Shown here: piece by piece, positions 17,503 through 27,684 of the stretch | How the letters are laid out: each line of letters starts with the position of its first letter | How positions within the stretch are numbered: the first letter of the stretch is position 1 | NCBI RefSeq assembly: GCF_000153465.1 | Contig: NZ_CH672387.1 | Span: 464,179-528,178 of the forward strand | Origin: Aurantimonas manganoxydans SI85-9A1 | GTDB taxonomy: Bacteria > Pseudomonadota > Alphaproteobacteria > Rhizobiales > Rhizobiaceae | Reading direction: 5' to 3' | DNA: 64,000 nt | Made by a program: the position numbers and the translations under genes | The notes under the pieces: generated by a model | Databases searched by the model: none | What the model was told of the DNA's origin: nothing | Seen by the model: only the letters and a program-made list of their open reading frames with translations

Positions 17503-17961
17503 TCAGCCCTCCAGCGTGTCGGAGGCGTCATGGATCGCCTGGCGGATGCGTTGATAGGTGGCACAGCGGCAGATGTTGCCGGCCATGGCGTTATCGATGT
17601 CTTCGTCGCTCGGCGTCGGATTGAACTGCAGCAGCGAGACGGCCGACATGATCTGGCCGGACTGGCAATAGCCGCATTGCGGCACGTCGATTGCGGTCCA
17701 GGCCGCCTGCACAGCCTCGGCTTCAGCGCCCTCGACGCCCTCGATGGTGGTGACGCTGGAGCCGTCGACGGTGGAGATCGGCGTGATGCAGGAGCGCCGC
17801 GTCATGCCGTCGAGATGCACGGTGCAGGCGCCGCACTGGGCGATGCCGCAGCCATATTTGGTGCCGGTCAGGCGCTCGGCGTCACGGATGACCCAGAGCA
17901 GGGGCGTGTCGGGATCGCCGTCGAACGTCTTCTGTTCGCCGTTGAGCGTGAAACTGATCAA
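17503..17961 (-). CDS. iorA: Molybdenum hydroxylase 2Fe-2S small subunit (IorA type)
   Basis: This 152-residue subunit carries two 2Fe-2S clusters and passes electrons from the molybdenum site. The plant-type ferredoxin motif is [17 protein letters not shown]; the second domain has [13 protein letters not shown] and [13 protein letters not shown]. It is first in a three-gene operon with the large subunit and a dihaem cytochrome. There is no signal peptide, so it would travel with the Tat-targeted large subunit. A promoter with an overlapping inverted repeat lies just upstream. Confidence 0.94.
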   Translation of the reverse strand: MISFTLNGEQKTFDGDPDTPLLWVIRDAERLTGTKYGCGIAQCGACTVHLDGMTRRSCITPISTVDGSSVTTIEGVEGAEAEAVQAAWTAIDVPQCGYCQSGQIMSAVSLLQFNPTPSDEDIDNAMAGNICRCATYQRIRQAIHDASDTLEG

Positions 17962-18019
17962 GGGAAGCCTCCTTCAGGGCGGCCGGTCAGGCAGGTGCCG
18001 CCAAGCGGCTCCGTCATGA

Positions 18020-18061
18020 TTTGGATTGATTCCAAAATAGCCGAACAGCAGGAAACGGCAA
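18020..18061 (-). promoter_or_regulatory. Putative promoter and overlapping operator of iorAB-cytochrome operon
   Basis: On the minus strand TTGCCG (18061-18056) and TATTTT (18039-18034) are 16 bases apart. A 6-bp inverted repeat, TTTGGA-N5-TCCAAA (18020-18036), overlaps the -10 edge and the start-site region, suggesting a repressor site. It is about 60-100 bases before the iorA ATG. Confidence 0.45.
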
Positions 18062-18175
18062 CCTCATTCGGGTGGCCACGGCGTCTTCGCAGGGAAGACG
18101 AACACCATGGATGCTGCAGCGCACATCGTGCGTTCCGCCGATGGCGTCGCATGCGGGCGGCAGACAGGCAGGCCG

Positions 18176-18209
18176 CACGAAAAAGGCCGCCCCGATCCGG
18201 GACGGCCTT
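18176..18209 (-). terminator. Rho-independent terminator after csbD
   Basis: On the minus strand an AAGGCCGTCCC / GGGGCGGCCTT hairpin ends in TTTTTCGTGC. It lies about 25 bases after the CsbD-family stop. Confidence 0.82.
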
Positions 18210-18235
18210 CGTTCAATCACTGGGGGTGAGGGGGC

Positions 18236-18418
18236 TCAGCTGGTCTGGTCTTCGACGGCGTCCTTGACCTTGCCGTAGTTCTTCTGGGTCTTGCCTTCGA
18301 TTTCGTCGGCTGCGCCCTCGGCCTTCATGCGGTCATTGCCCGACAGATCGCCGGCAGCCTGCTTCAGCTTGCCGCCTGCTTCCTTCGCCGCGCCCTTGAT
18401 CTCGTTCTTGTCAACCAT
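18236..18418 (-). CDS. CsbD family stress-response protein
   Basis: This 60-residue hydrophilic protein has the CsbD layout: MVDKNEIKGAAKEAGGKLKQ, then a G-x-L repeat (AAGDLSGNDRMKAEG) and a lysine-rich tail (GKTQKNYGKVKDAVED). CsbD-like proteins are abundant, general-stress-induced and largely disordered or helical; molecular function is unknown. The ATG at 18418 has AAGGA 8-9 bases upstream; the in-frame ATG at 18472 has none. It is a single gene with its own strong terminator, consistent with high expression. Confidence 0.88.
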   Translation of the reverse strand: MVDKNEIKGAAKEAGGKLKQAAGDLSGNDRMKAEGAADEIEGKTQKNYGKVKDAVEDQTS

Positions 18419-18521
18419 GAGGACATCCTTTGCTTCGTTGCCGGCAGTGTCTGCCAAGCTTCGGTACCTCAACGGTTTTCTCGATCGGTGGTTCCGGATT
18501 GCGTCGCACCGACCGGACGCG

Positions 18522-19292
18522 TCAGCGCAGCAGCCCGACGATTTGGGTGATCGCCAGACCGCAGACGAGGAGACCGACCGTGCGCAGCAGCGCCGTTTCG
18601 GAAATCCGCCGCACGATCGTGCCGGCGAAGGGCGCTGCGGCGACGCCGCCGACGATCAGGCCGAGGATGGCGAGACCGTGGGTGGTCAGATCGCCGGCCT
18701 CCTCCCAATGCCCGGTGACGAGGGCGAAGACGAAGGTCAGCGAGACCGAAAGCGTGACGAGGAACTCGGCCGTGTTGACGGTGCCGATGACGTAGCGCGG
18801 CTGGCCGCCGGCGCCGAGCAGGCCGGAGGTGACGATCGGTCCCCAGCCGCCGCCGCCGACCGCGTCGAGGAAGCCGCCGCAGGCGGCCAGCGGCATGGAG
18901 GTCGCGGGCGAGACCGGCTTGCTGGGAATCTTCCGGAACGAGCGCACGAGGAGATAGACGCCGATCACGGCCAGATAAGCGCCGACATAGGGGCGCAGGA
19001 CGCTGCCGGAGATGCTGGTGAGGACATAGGTGCCGAGAACGCCGCCGAGGATGCCGAGGGGCACGAGGCGCCAGAACAGCTTCCAGTCGACATTGCGGTT
19101 GACGAGATGGGCGGTGCCCGACGCTGCCGTGGTGAACAGCTCGGCCGTGTGGACCGAGGCCGAGGCGGCGGCGGGTGCCACGCCGAAGGACAGGAGCACG
19201 GTGGAGGAGACGACGCCGTAGGCCATACCGAGCGCGCCATCGACGAGCTGGGCAAGGAAGCCGACGGCGAGAAACAGGAAGAAGTCGCTCAT
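18522..19292 (-). CDS. TSUP family transporter (TauE/SafE-like sulfite/sulfonate exporter)
   Basis: This 256-residue inner-membrane protein has about eight hydrophobic helices. It shows the two half-repeats of the TSUP family, with LAQLVDGALGMAYGV at the start and GGFLDAVGGGGWGPIVTSGLL in the middle. Family members move sulfite, sulfonates or other organic anions. It lies downstream of an Rrf2-type regulator with a strong inverted repeat between the two genes, so control by sulfur or cysteine status is a reasonable guess; this is inference. Confidence 0.92.
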   Translation of the reverse strand: MSDFFLFLAVGFLAQLVDGALGMAYGVVSSTVLLSFGVAPAAASASVHTAELFTTAASGTAHLVNRNVDWKLFWRLVPLGILGGVLGTYVLTSISGSVLRPYVGAYLAVIGVYLLVRSFRKIPSKPVSPATSMPLAACGGFLDAVGGGGWGPIVTSGLLGAGGQPRYVIGTVNTAEFLVTLSVSLTFVFALVTGHWEEAGDLTTHGLAILGLIVGGVAAAPFAGTIVRRISETALLRTVGLLVCGLAITQIVGLLR

Positions 19293-19330
19293 GGAAGACC
19301 CGGTGGTTGGAGACCGGATCAGGCTATCTT

Positions 19331-19353
19331 ATTCCTACGAGCTGGATAGGAAT
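19331..19353 (-). promoter_or_regulatory. Inverted repeat upstream of the TSUP gene, candidate Rrf2 operator
   Basis: Perfect 7-bp arms ATTCCTA (19331-19337) and TAGGAAT (19347-19353) with a 9-base spacer lie 39 bases before the TSUP start codon, in the most A/T-rich stretch of this region. The TAGGAAT half-site resembles the GGAA-T core of known CymR-type Rrf2 boxes. Confidence 0.55.
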
Positions 19354-19485
19354 ATAAGTTCCACCATGGCGCCAACGCGCGCACGTGCTGTGCGTATTTC
19401 GCCGCGTCATGAGATCGGACATCTTCAACGCGGGTGGCGATCGGTATGATCGCAGATGTCGGGACCGGCGACAGCGCAGCCCGGC

Positions 19486-19905
19486 CTAGGCGCGATCGCC
19501 GGTCCCGTCGTCTTCGCCGAAATGCCGGCCTTCCAGAATCGCGGCGGTGGCGTCGCGCACGGCCAGAAGCGCGGTGCGGGTCTCGCAGCTCTCCACGTCG
19601 CGGCAATCCTCGCAGCGGCGATAGGCGGTGCGCGAGGCACAGGGGGCCAGCGCCAGCGGACCGTCCACGACGCGCAGGACATCGGCGAAGCTGATCTGTT
19701 CGCCGGGCCGTGCCAGGCGATAGCCGCCACGCGCACCCCGCAGGCTGACGAGGAGGCCGGCCTGCTTCAGTTCGGCCAGGATCGCTTCGAGGAACTTGCG
19801 CGGGATCTGCTCCTCGACCGCGATGACGGCGGCCGATACGGGCGCGGCCCGCGGCGCGATGTTTCTCAGGGAGCGGATGGCGTAGCGGGCGCGCTGCGAG
19901 ATCAT
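19486..19905 (-). CDS. Rrf2 family transcriptional regulator
   Basis: This 139-residue DNA-binding protein has the Rrf2 winged helix: MISQRARYAIRSL, IPRKFLEAILAELKQAGLLVSLRGARGGYRLAR, then a cysteine-rich stretch CASRTAYRRCEDCRDVESC. Four cysteines in that stretch could hold an iron-sulfur cluster, though spacing differs from the IscR/NsrR three-Cys pattern. It sits upstream of a TSUP transporter gene on the same strand, with a candidate operator between them. CymR-like control of sulfur export is a plausible role; iron or NO sensing cannot be excluded. The ATG at 19905 starts exactly at the family N-terminus. Confidence 0.9.
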   Translation of the reverse strand: MISQRARYAIRSLRNIAPRAAPVSAAVIAVEEQIPRKFLEAILAELKQAGLLVSLRGARGGYRLARPGEQISFADVLRVVDGPLALAPCASRTAYRRCEDCRDVESCETRTALLAVRDATAAILEGRHFGEDDGTGDRA

Positions 19906-19977
19906 GGAACGTCTATGGCAAGGCGGGCGCGGCTGGGCAACCCGGCGCGGCCCGGGGGAAGACAAGGGCAGGGCGCA

Positions 19978-20007
19978 CGAAAAAGGGGCCCGGCGATGCC
20001 GAGCCCC
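19978..20007 (-). terminator. Rho-independent terminator after groEL
   Basis: On the minus strand the stem GGGGCTCGGC / GCCGGGCCCC, with a short loop, ends in TTTTTCG. It lies 38 bases after the groEL stop. Confidence 0.85.
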
Positions 20008-20045
20008 TCGATAGTCCGGATGGATGTCCGGCCGGTTCGGACTTC

Positions 20046-21761
<1,716 letters not shown>

Positions 21762-21784
21762 TTACGGAAATCGCAGGCGCCTGA

Positions 21785-22081
21785 TCAGGCGACGACGCCC
21801 ATGATGTCGGATTCCTTCATGATCAGAAGGTCTTCGCCGTTCAGCTTGACCTCGGTGCCCGACCACTTGCCGAAGAGGACGCGATCGCCCGCCTTGACGT
21901 CGAGCGGAACAACCTTGCCCGACTCGTCACGTGCACCGGAACCAACGGCGATGATCTCGCCTTCCTGCGGCTTCTCCTTGGCGGTGTCCGGAATGATGAT
22001 GCCGCCAGCCGTCTTGGCTTCGGATTCCACCCGACGGACCACGACGCGGTCGTGCAGAGGACGGAAATTCACAGCTGCCAT
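21785..22081 (-). CDS. groS: Co-chaperonin GroES
   Basis: This 98-residue lid of the GroEL chamber shows [36 protein letters not shown], including the mobile loop, and the ending [10 protein letters not shown]. The ATG at 22081 gives the standard [12 protein letters not shown] start. It is the first gene of groESL. Confidence 0.98.
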   Translation of the reverse strand: MAAVNFRPLHDRVVVRRVESEAKTAGGIIIPDTAKEKPQEGEIIAVGSGARDESGKVVPLDVKAGDRVLFGKWSGTEVKLNGEDLLIMKESDIMGVVA

Positions 22082-22144
22082 GTTCGTTGAACCCTTCGTT
22101 GACGGATATGGCCGGACCCGCTTTTCGGCATCCGGCGTGAACAT

Positions 22145-22171
22145 TTGGCACTCACTCGGGGCGAGTGCTAA
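22145..22171 (-). promoter_or_regulatory. CIRCE operator (HrcA binding site) of groESL
   Basis: TTGGCACTC (22145-22153), a 9-base spacer, and GAGTGCTAA (22163-22171) match the CIRCE consensus TTAGCACTC-N9-GAGTGCTAA with one change. It lies at the expected transcription start, 64 bases before the groES ATG, so HrcA repression is expected. Confidence 0.95.
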
Positions 22172-22180
22172 CGACGATGG

Positions 22181-22209
22181 AGATAGTGTCGCAGGAGGCG
22201 CGGTGTCAA
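22181..22209 (-). promoter_or_regulatory. Sigma-70-type promoter of groESL
   Basis: On the minus strand a perfect TTGACA (22209-22204) is 17 bases from CTATCT (22186-22181). The predicted start falls at the edge of the CIRCE element. Confidence 0.75.
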
Positions 22210-22379
22210 GCGGTCGGCGCATCGCGTCATCGAAGTTTCGTTAATCGCCGTCCGGGATCTGGCCGCCGTCACGACAGGGGTTGACGCGGCAGAGAAGGCG
22301 CTTGCGACAGCGCTTCGCCTTGACCGGTCGGCAGGCCGCCTCTATCGCCACCGGACAGGCAATGGCAGCGTGGGCACCG

Positions 22380-23270
22380 ATGGAAACTTCTCTCTCCGAC
22401 ACCGGCCGTGGGACGGATGCCGTCCGGCAGCCGCAGGACGTCCGGCCGATCACCGCGCTGGCCGAGATCGCCGGTGACTACGACGTGATCTTCTGCGACG
22501 TCTGGGGTGTCGTCCACAACGGCGTCGTCAAGCATCCGGCCGCCGAGGCGGCGCTGACGGCGGCACGCCAGCGCGGCGTCAAGGTGGTGCTTTTGACCAA
22601 CTCGCCGCGCCCGTCGGCAGGGGTCGTCGCGCAGCTCGGCACGATGGATTTCTCCCACGATGCCTATGACGCCATCGTCACTTCGGGTGACGCCACGCGC
22701 GCGCTGATCGCCGATGTCGCAGGACCGGTCTTCCATATCGGTCCTGAGCGCGACCATGACCTGTTCGCCGGCATCGACGTCGATCTGGTCGGCGAGGCCG
22801 ACGCCAGGGCGGTGATCGTCACCGGCCTCTACGACGACGAGGTCGAGACGCCGGCGGATTATGCCGAGATGCTGGCCCGGCTGCAGGCGCTCGACCTGCC
22901 GATGATCTGCGCCAATCCGGACATCGTCGTGCATCGCGGCGAACGGCTGATTCCGTGTTCCGGGGCACTGGCGCGCGACTACGGCCAGATCGGCGGCACG
23001 GTGCGTCTCGCCGGCAAGCCGCATCGGCCGATCTACGACGTTGCGTCGCGCGTCCTCGATCTCGGGTCCTCGTCGCGGGTTCTGGCGATCGGCGACGGGC
23101 TGATGACCGACGTGAAGGGCGCCAATGATTTCGGCGCCGACGCGCTGCTGATCACCGACGGCATCCATGGCGAGGAACTGGCGTCGGCGGATTCGGCGAC
23201 GCAGACCGTCACCGCCGTCCTGTCGGAACGCGGCCTGACGGCGCGCTACTTCATGGCTGCCCTGACATGA
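22380..23270 (+). CDS. HAD superfamily class IIA hydrolase (TIGR01459-type, NagD-like)
   Basis: This sugar- or nucleotide-phosphatase-like protein of about 296 residues has HAD motif I YDVIFCDVWGVVHNG, motif II VVLLTNSPRPS and motif III/IV LAIGDGLMTDVKGANDFGADALLI. The C2A cap lies between motifs II and III. The exact substrate is unknown. The ATG at 22380 was chosen because upstream codons look unlike the family; in-frame ATGs at 22362 and 22281 are possible. It overlaps ribF by 4 bases (ATGA), as is common for this pair in Hyphomicrobiales. Confidence 0.9.
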   Translation: METSLSDTGRGTDAVRQPQDVRPITALAEIAGDYDVIFCDVWGVVHNGVVKHPAAEAALTAARQRGVKVVLLTNSPRPSAGVVAQLGTMDFSHDAYDAIVTSGDATRALIADVAGPVFHIGPERDHDLFAGIDVDLVGEADARAVIVTGLYDDEVETPADYAEMLARLQALDLPMICANPDIVVHRGERLIPCSGALARDYGQIGGTVRLAGKPHRPIYDVASRVLDLGSSSRVLAIGDGLMTDVKGANDFGADALLITDGIHGEELASADSATQTVTAVLSERGLTARYFMAALT

Positions 23271-24250
23271 TGCCAGACGCGATCGCGCGTCTCGGCTCGG
23301 TCGCGGACGTGCCGGCGGATCTGCGCGGCGCCGTCGTGGCGGTGGGCAATTTCGACGGCGTGCATCGCGGCCATCAAACCGTCCTGGGAGAGGCCCGGAC
23401 CATCGCAGCGGCCGCGGGGCGGCCGCTCGTCTGCCTGACCTTCGAGCCGCATCCGCGATCCGTGTTCCGGCCCGACCAGCCGGTGGCGCGGCTGACGCCG
23501 GCGCCGATGAAGGCGCGCCTTCTGGAGATGCTCGGCTTCGACGCGGTGGTCGAACAGGGGTTTACCCGGGAGTTTGCCGGTCTCGCACCGAAAGCCTTCG
23601 TCGAGACCGTACTGGTGGAAGCGATGGGCGCCCATCACGTGGTTGCCGGCTTCGACTTCCATTACGGCGCCAAGCGTGGCGGCACGCCCGAGACGCTGGC
23701 CGAGGCCGGCCGGATGCATGGCTTCGGCGCCACCCTGGTGCCGGCCTTCGTCGACGAAGGTGGCGAGACGGTGTCGTCGAGCCGGATCCGCGACTGCCTC
23801 GGGGAGGGCGCCGTCACGGAAGCCGCGGGGCTGCTCGGCTACCGCTGGACGATTGCCGGCGAGGTGGTCGGCGGTGCGAAGCTCGGCCGCACGCTGGGCT
23901 ATCCCACCGCCAACATGGTCATCGAGCCGGACAGCCTGTTGAAGCACGGCATCTACGCGGTGCGCCTGCGCCGTGCCGACAGCACGCTGCATGATGGCGT
24001 GGCGAGCTTCGGCCGCCGCCCGACCTTCGACAATGGCGCGGCGCTGTTCGAGACCTTCCTGTTCGACTTCTCCGGCGATCTCTATGGCGAGACCGTTTCG
24101 GTGTCGCTGTTCGGCTTCCTGCGCGGCGAGGAGCGCTTCGACGGCGCCGAGGCGCTGATCGCCCAGATGGACGGCGACGCGGACGAAGCCCGGGCGATGC
24201 TCGCCGGCGTCGCGCCGCTCGGCGACCTCGACCGCCGGATGGCGTTCTGA
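23267..24250 (+). CDS. ribF: Bifunctional riboflavin kinase / FAD synthetase
   Basis: This 327-residue enzyme turns riboflavin into FMN and FMN into FAD. The N-terminal nucleotidyltransferase domain has VAVGNFDGVHRGHQTVL, TFEPHPRSVF, GFDFHYGAKRGG and SSSRIRDCL. The C-terminal kinase domain has GGAKLGRTLGYPTANM and ASFGRRPTF. It is translationally coupled to the upstream HAD gene (ATGA) and is followed, after about 230 bases, by ileS. No FMN riboswitch is visible upstream. Confidence 0.97.
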   Translation: MMPDAIARLGSVADVPADLRGAVVAVGNFDGVHRGHQTVLGEARTIAAAAGRPLVCLTFEPHPRSVFRPDQPVARLTPAPMKARLLEMLGFDAVVEQGFTREFAGLAPKAFVETVLVEAMGAHHVVAGFDFHYGAKRGGTPETLAEAGRMHGFGATLVPAFVDEGGETVSSSRIRDCLGEGAVTEAAGLLGYRWTIAGEVVGGAKLGRTLGYPTANMVIEPDSLLKHGIYAVRLRRADSTLHDGVASFGRRPTFDNGAALFETFLFDFSGDLYGETVSVSLFGFLRGEERFDGAEALIAQMDGDADEARAMLAGVAPLGDLDRRMAF

Positions 24251-24477
24251 GCCTTCACCCGGGGGCGGCGACGCCAGCCCTGCGGCGGGGCGTTCTTTCC
24301 ATCCGGGCGCGGAGTTGCTAAAGCCACGCCATGTTGGATCCACGCGCAATACTCCGTCCGGGCCGAATTAGTCGCCCGGCCTTCTGACCGGCCAGGCCGG
24401 AGAAGGTCCGGGTTGCCGGCCATTTGCGCCACCACGCCTCCTTTTCTCGCGCCGCCGTCACGACCGCGGCAGACGAC

Positions 24478-27400
24478 ATGGCTGAATTCATGAGCGACAC
24501 CAAGAACGACACTGCGGCCGGTTCCGCCACCGGGATCGACTACGCCAAGACGCTGTTCCTGCCCGAAACGCCGTTCCCCATGCGCGCCGGTCTGCCCAAG
24601 GCCGAGCCCGAATGGATCGGCAAGTGGGACGCGATGGACCTCTACGGCACCCTGCGCCGGGAATCGGCCGGCCGGCCGAAATACGTGCTGCATGACGGGC
24701 CGCCCTACGCCAACGGCAACCTCCATATCGGCCACGCCCTGAACAAGGTGCTGAAGGACGTCATCACGCGCTCGTTCCAGATGCGCGGCTACGACGCCAA
24801 TTACGTGCCGGGCTGGGACTGCCACGGCCTGCCGATCGAATGGAAGATCGAGGAGCAGTACCGGGCCAAGGGCAAGAACAAGGACGAGGTGCCAGTCAAC
24901 GAGTTCCGCAAGGAATGCCGCGACTTCGCCGCCCATTGGGTGGGCGAGCAGACCGAGGAGTTCCGCCGCCTCGGCGTGGAGGGCGACTTCAAGGACCCGT
25001 ATCTGACCATGGCCTACGGAGCGGAGTCGGTGATCGCCGGCGAGCTGCTGAAATTCGCCATGTCGGGCCAGCTCTATCGCGGCTCCAAGCCGATCATGTG
25101 GTCGGTGGTGGAAAAGACCGCCCTGGCAGAGGCAGAGGTCGAGTATCACGACCACGAGTCCGACACGATCTGGGTGAAGTTTCCTATCGCAAGTCTCGGT
25201 ACACCAGTAGCAGACGATCTCGCTAGGGACCTTCGAGGCGCTTCAGTAGTTATTTGGACCACTACGCCTTGGACAATTCCGGGCAATCGCGCGATCGCAT
25301 ACTCAGAATCCATAAAGTACGGATTGTATGAAGTAATCTCGGCGGAGAACGATTTCGGCCCTTCGGTTGGAGAGAAATTTGTCTTAGCCGAATCACTGGC
25401 TTCCGAAGTCATGTCGAAGGCAAAATTGGGCTATAGGTGTCTGGCGCGTCTTTCGTCGAATACGATGAAGTGGATGATCTGCGAGCATCCACTCGCGCGT
25501 AAGATTCAAGGTTACCCTGCAGCAATCCCGCTTTTGGTGGGGGATCATGTCACAGACGACGCAGGCACCGGCTTCGTTCATACTGCGCCCGGTCATGGTC
25601 GTGAAGACTTCGAGCTTTGGGAAAATGTTTGGCGCGAATTCAAACCGCAGCTCGCAGCTCGGAATATTTCTCGTTGGATCCCCTTCACCGTTGATGATGA
25701 CGGATTCTACACTAGGGATGTGCCGGGTTTCGGGCCGGACGCGGAAGGCGGAGCCGCGCGGGTCATCGACGACAAGGGCAAGAAGGGCGACGCCAACAAG
25801 CGGATCATCGCCGCGCTGATCGAGGCCGGAAATCTGCTCGCCCGCGGCCGGCTAAAGCATTCCTATCCGCATAGCTGGCGGTCCAAGAAGCCGGTGATCT
25901 TCCGCAACACGCCGCAATGGTTCGTCCATATGGACCAGGACCTCGGCGGCTACGGCCTCGACGGTCAGTCGGCGGGTACCGAGGACACGCTGCGCAACCG
26001 CGCGCTCGGCGCCATCGACGCGACGCGCTTCGTGCCGGCGTCCGGCCAGAACCGGCTGCGCGGCATGATCGCCGACCGTCCGGACTGGGTTCTCTCCCGG
26101 CAAAGGGCCTGGGGCGTGCCGATCTGCGTCTTCGCCGACGAGAATGGCGAGGTGCTGAAGGACGAGGCGGTCAACGCCCGCATCCTCGAAGCCTTCGCGG
26201 CCGAGGGCGCCGACGCCTGGTTCGCCGACGGCGCCAAGGAGCGCTTCCTCGGCAACGAGCACGATGCCGGCAAGTGGACCATGGTCCGCGACATCCTCGA
26301 CGTGTGGTTCGATTCCGGCTCCACCCACGCCTTCTGCCTGGAGAAGCGGCCCGACCTGAAATGGCCGGCCGATCTCTATCTGGAAGGCTCGGACCAGCAT
26401 CGTGGCTGGTTCCATTCCTCGCTGCTGGAATCCTGCGGCACCCGCGGCCGGGCGCCCTACGACGCCGTCCTCACCCATGGCTTCGTCATGGACGAGGAGG
26501 GGCGCAAGATGTCGAAGTCGCTCGGCAACGTCGTCACCCCGCAGGAGGTCATCAAGCAGTCCGGCGCCGACATCCTGCGGCTCTGGGTGGTCAGCTCCGA
26601 CTATTCGGAGGATCTGAGGCTCGGCAAGACGATCCTGCAGACCAACATCGACAGCTACCGCAAGCTGCGCAACACGCTGCGCTGGATGCTGGGCACGCTC
26701 TCCCACGACGAGGGCGAGACGGTGCCGCTGGCCGAGATGCCGGAGCTGGAGCGGCTGATGCTCAACCGGCTGGCCGAGATCGATGAGATCGTGCGCAAGG
26801 GCTACGATTCCTTCGACTTCAAGCGGATCAGCCGGACGCTGCTCGACTTCGTGGTGGTGGAGCTGTCGGCCTTCTATTTCGACATCCGCAAGGACGCGCT
26901 CTATTGCGATCCGCTGTCCTCGACGCGCCGCAAGGCCTCGCTTCAGGTGGTCCGCATCCTGTTCGACCATCTGGTGACCTGGATGGCGCCGATGCTGCCC
27001 TTCACCATGGAGGAGGCATGGCTGTCGCGTTATCCGGAGGCCAAGTCCGTGCATCTGGAAAGCTTCCGCGACGTCGATCCGGCCTGGCGCGACGGCGACC
27101 TGGCCGCCCGCTGGCAGAAGCTGCGCCGGGTGCGCCGCGTCGTCATGGGCGCGCTGGAGGAAAAGCGTCGCGAGAAGGTGATCGGCTCGTCGCTGGAAGC
27201 CGCGCCGGTGGTCCATGTCGAGGATACCGAATTGCGGGCAGAGGCGGCCTCGGTCGACTTCGCCGAGATCGCCATCACCTCGGGTCTCGTGATCTCGGCC
27301 GAACCGGCCCCGGCGGATGCCTTCCGTCTGGCAGACACGCCGGGCGTCGCGGTCGTCTTCCGCAAGGCGGAGGGCACCAAATGCGCCCGCTCGTGGAAGA

Positions 27401-27504
27401 TCACCGGCGATGTCGGCTCGGATCCGGCCTTCCCGGACGTGTCGGCGCGCGATGCGGCGGCGCTGCACGAGCTGAAGGCGGCGCGGCGGCTGACGGCAGC
27501 CTGA
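24478..27504 (+). CDS. ileS: Isoleucyl-tRNA synthetase
   Basis: This class I synthetase of about 1008 residues charges tRNA-Ile and edits valine. The HIGH motif is in [15 protein letters not shown], the KMSKS motif in [10 protein letters not shown]. The CP1 editing domain retains [12 protein letters not shown] and [15 protein letters not shown]. Near the C-terminus KCARSW replaces the usual CxxC and the second Cys pair is absent, so the zinc site is lost, which I recall as usual for this lineage. Bases about 25179-25727 (residues about 234-416, within the editing domain) have strikingly lower G+C and different codon choice. Starts at 24424, 24478 and 24490 are all in frame; none has a clear Shine-Dalgarno. 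Confidence 0.96.
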   Translation: MAEFMSDTKNDTAAGSATGIDYAKTLFLPETPFPMRAGLPKAEPEWIGKWDAMDLYGTLRRESAGRPKYVLHDGPPYANGNLHIGHALNKVLKDVITRSFQMRGYDANYVPGWDCHGLPIEWKIEEQYRAKGKNKDEVPVNEFRKECRDFAAHWVGEQTEEFRRLGVEGDFKDPYLTMAYGAESVIAGELLKFAMSGQLYRGSKPIMWSVVEKTALAEAEVEYHDHESDTIWVKFPIASLGTPVADDLARDLRGASVVIWTTTPWTIPGNRAIAYSESIKYGLYEVISAENDFGPSVGEKFVLAESLASEVMSKAKLGYRCLARLSSNTMKWMICEHPLARKIQGYPAAIPLLVGDHVTDDAGTGFVHTAPGHGREDFELWENVWREFKPQLAARNISRWIPFTVDDDGFYTRDVPGFGPDAEGGAARVIDDKGKKGDANKRIIAALIEAGNLLARGRLKHSYPHSWRSKKPVIFRNTPQWFVHMDQDLGGYGLDGQSAGTEDTLRNRALGAIDATRFVPASGQNRLRGMIADRPDWVLSRQRAWGVPICVFADENGEVLKDEAVNARILEAFAAEGADAWFADGAKERFLGNEHDAGKWTMVRDILDVWFDSGSTHAFCLEKRPDLKWPADLYLEGSDQHRGWFHSSLLESCGTRGRAPYDAVLTHGFVMDEEGRKMSKSLGNVVTPQEVIKQSGADILRLWVVSSDYSEDLRLGKTILQTNIDSYRKLRNTLRWMLGTLSHDEGETVPLAEMPELERLMLNRLAEIDEIVRKGYDSFDFKRISRTLLDFVVVELSAFYFDIRKDALYCDPLSSTRRKASLQVVRILFDHLVTWMAPMLPFTMEEAWLSRYPEAKSVHLESFRDVDPAWRDGDLAARWQKLRRVRRVVMGALEEKRREKVIGSSLEAAPVVHVEDTELRAEAASVDFAEIAITSGLVISAEPAPADAFRLADTPGVAVVFRKAEGTKCARSWKITGDVGSDPAFPDVSARDAAALHELKAARRLTAA

Positions 27505-27521
27505 GCGGCGGGTCAATCAAG

Positions 27522-27552
27522 GCGTGCGGCGCCCCCGGCGGTGGCCGCACGC
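27522..27552 (+). terminator. Hairpin after ileS
   Basis: A 9-bp stem, GCGTGCGGC (27522-27530) with GCCGCACGC (27544-27552), lies 18 bases after the ileS stop. No T-run follows, so termination is possible but unproven. Confidence 0.4.
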
Positions 27553-27684
27553 TTGCAGAACCCATTGCAGCAGCCTAGAACTGCGCCCGGAATTCGCCAG
27601 ATTTCCGTGACATGCGCAGGGTCCGCCCGACCGGTCGCATGCCGGTATGGGGGGCGGAAATGATCGGCTAGGGGGCCGTACCGG

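Noticed and set aside
24251-24477. Riboswitch or T-box leader before ileS
   Set aside because: No T-box core or specifier hairpin is visible, and T-box control of ileS is not expected in alphaproteobacteria.
25179-25727. Intein or inserted gene inside ileS
   Set aside because: The translated patch is ordinary editing-domain sequence with intact conserved motifs; only base composition and codon choice differ.
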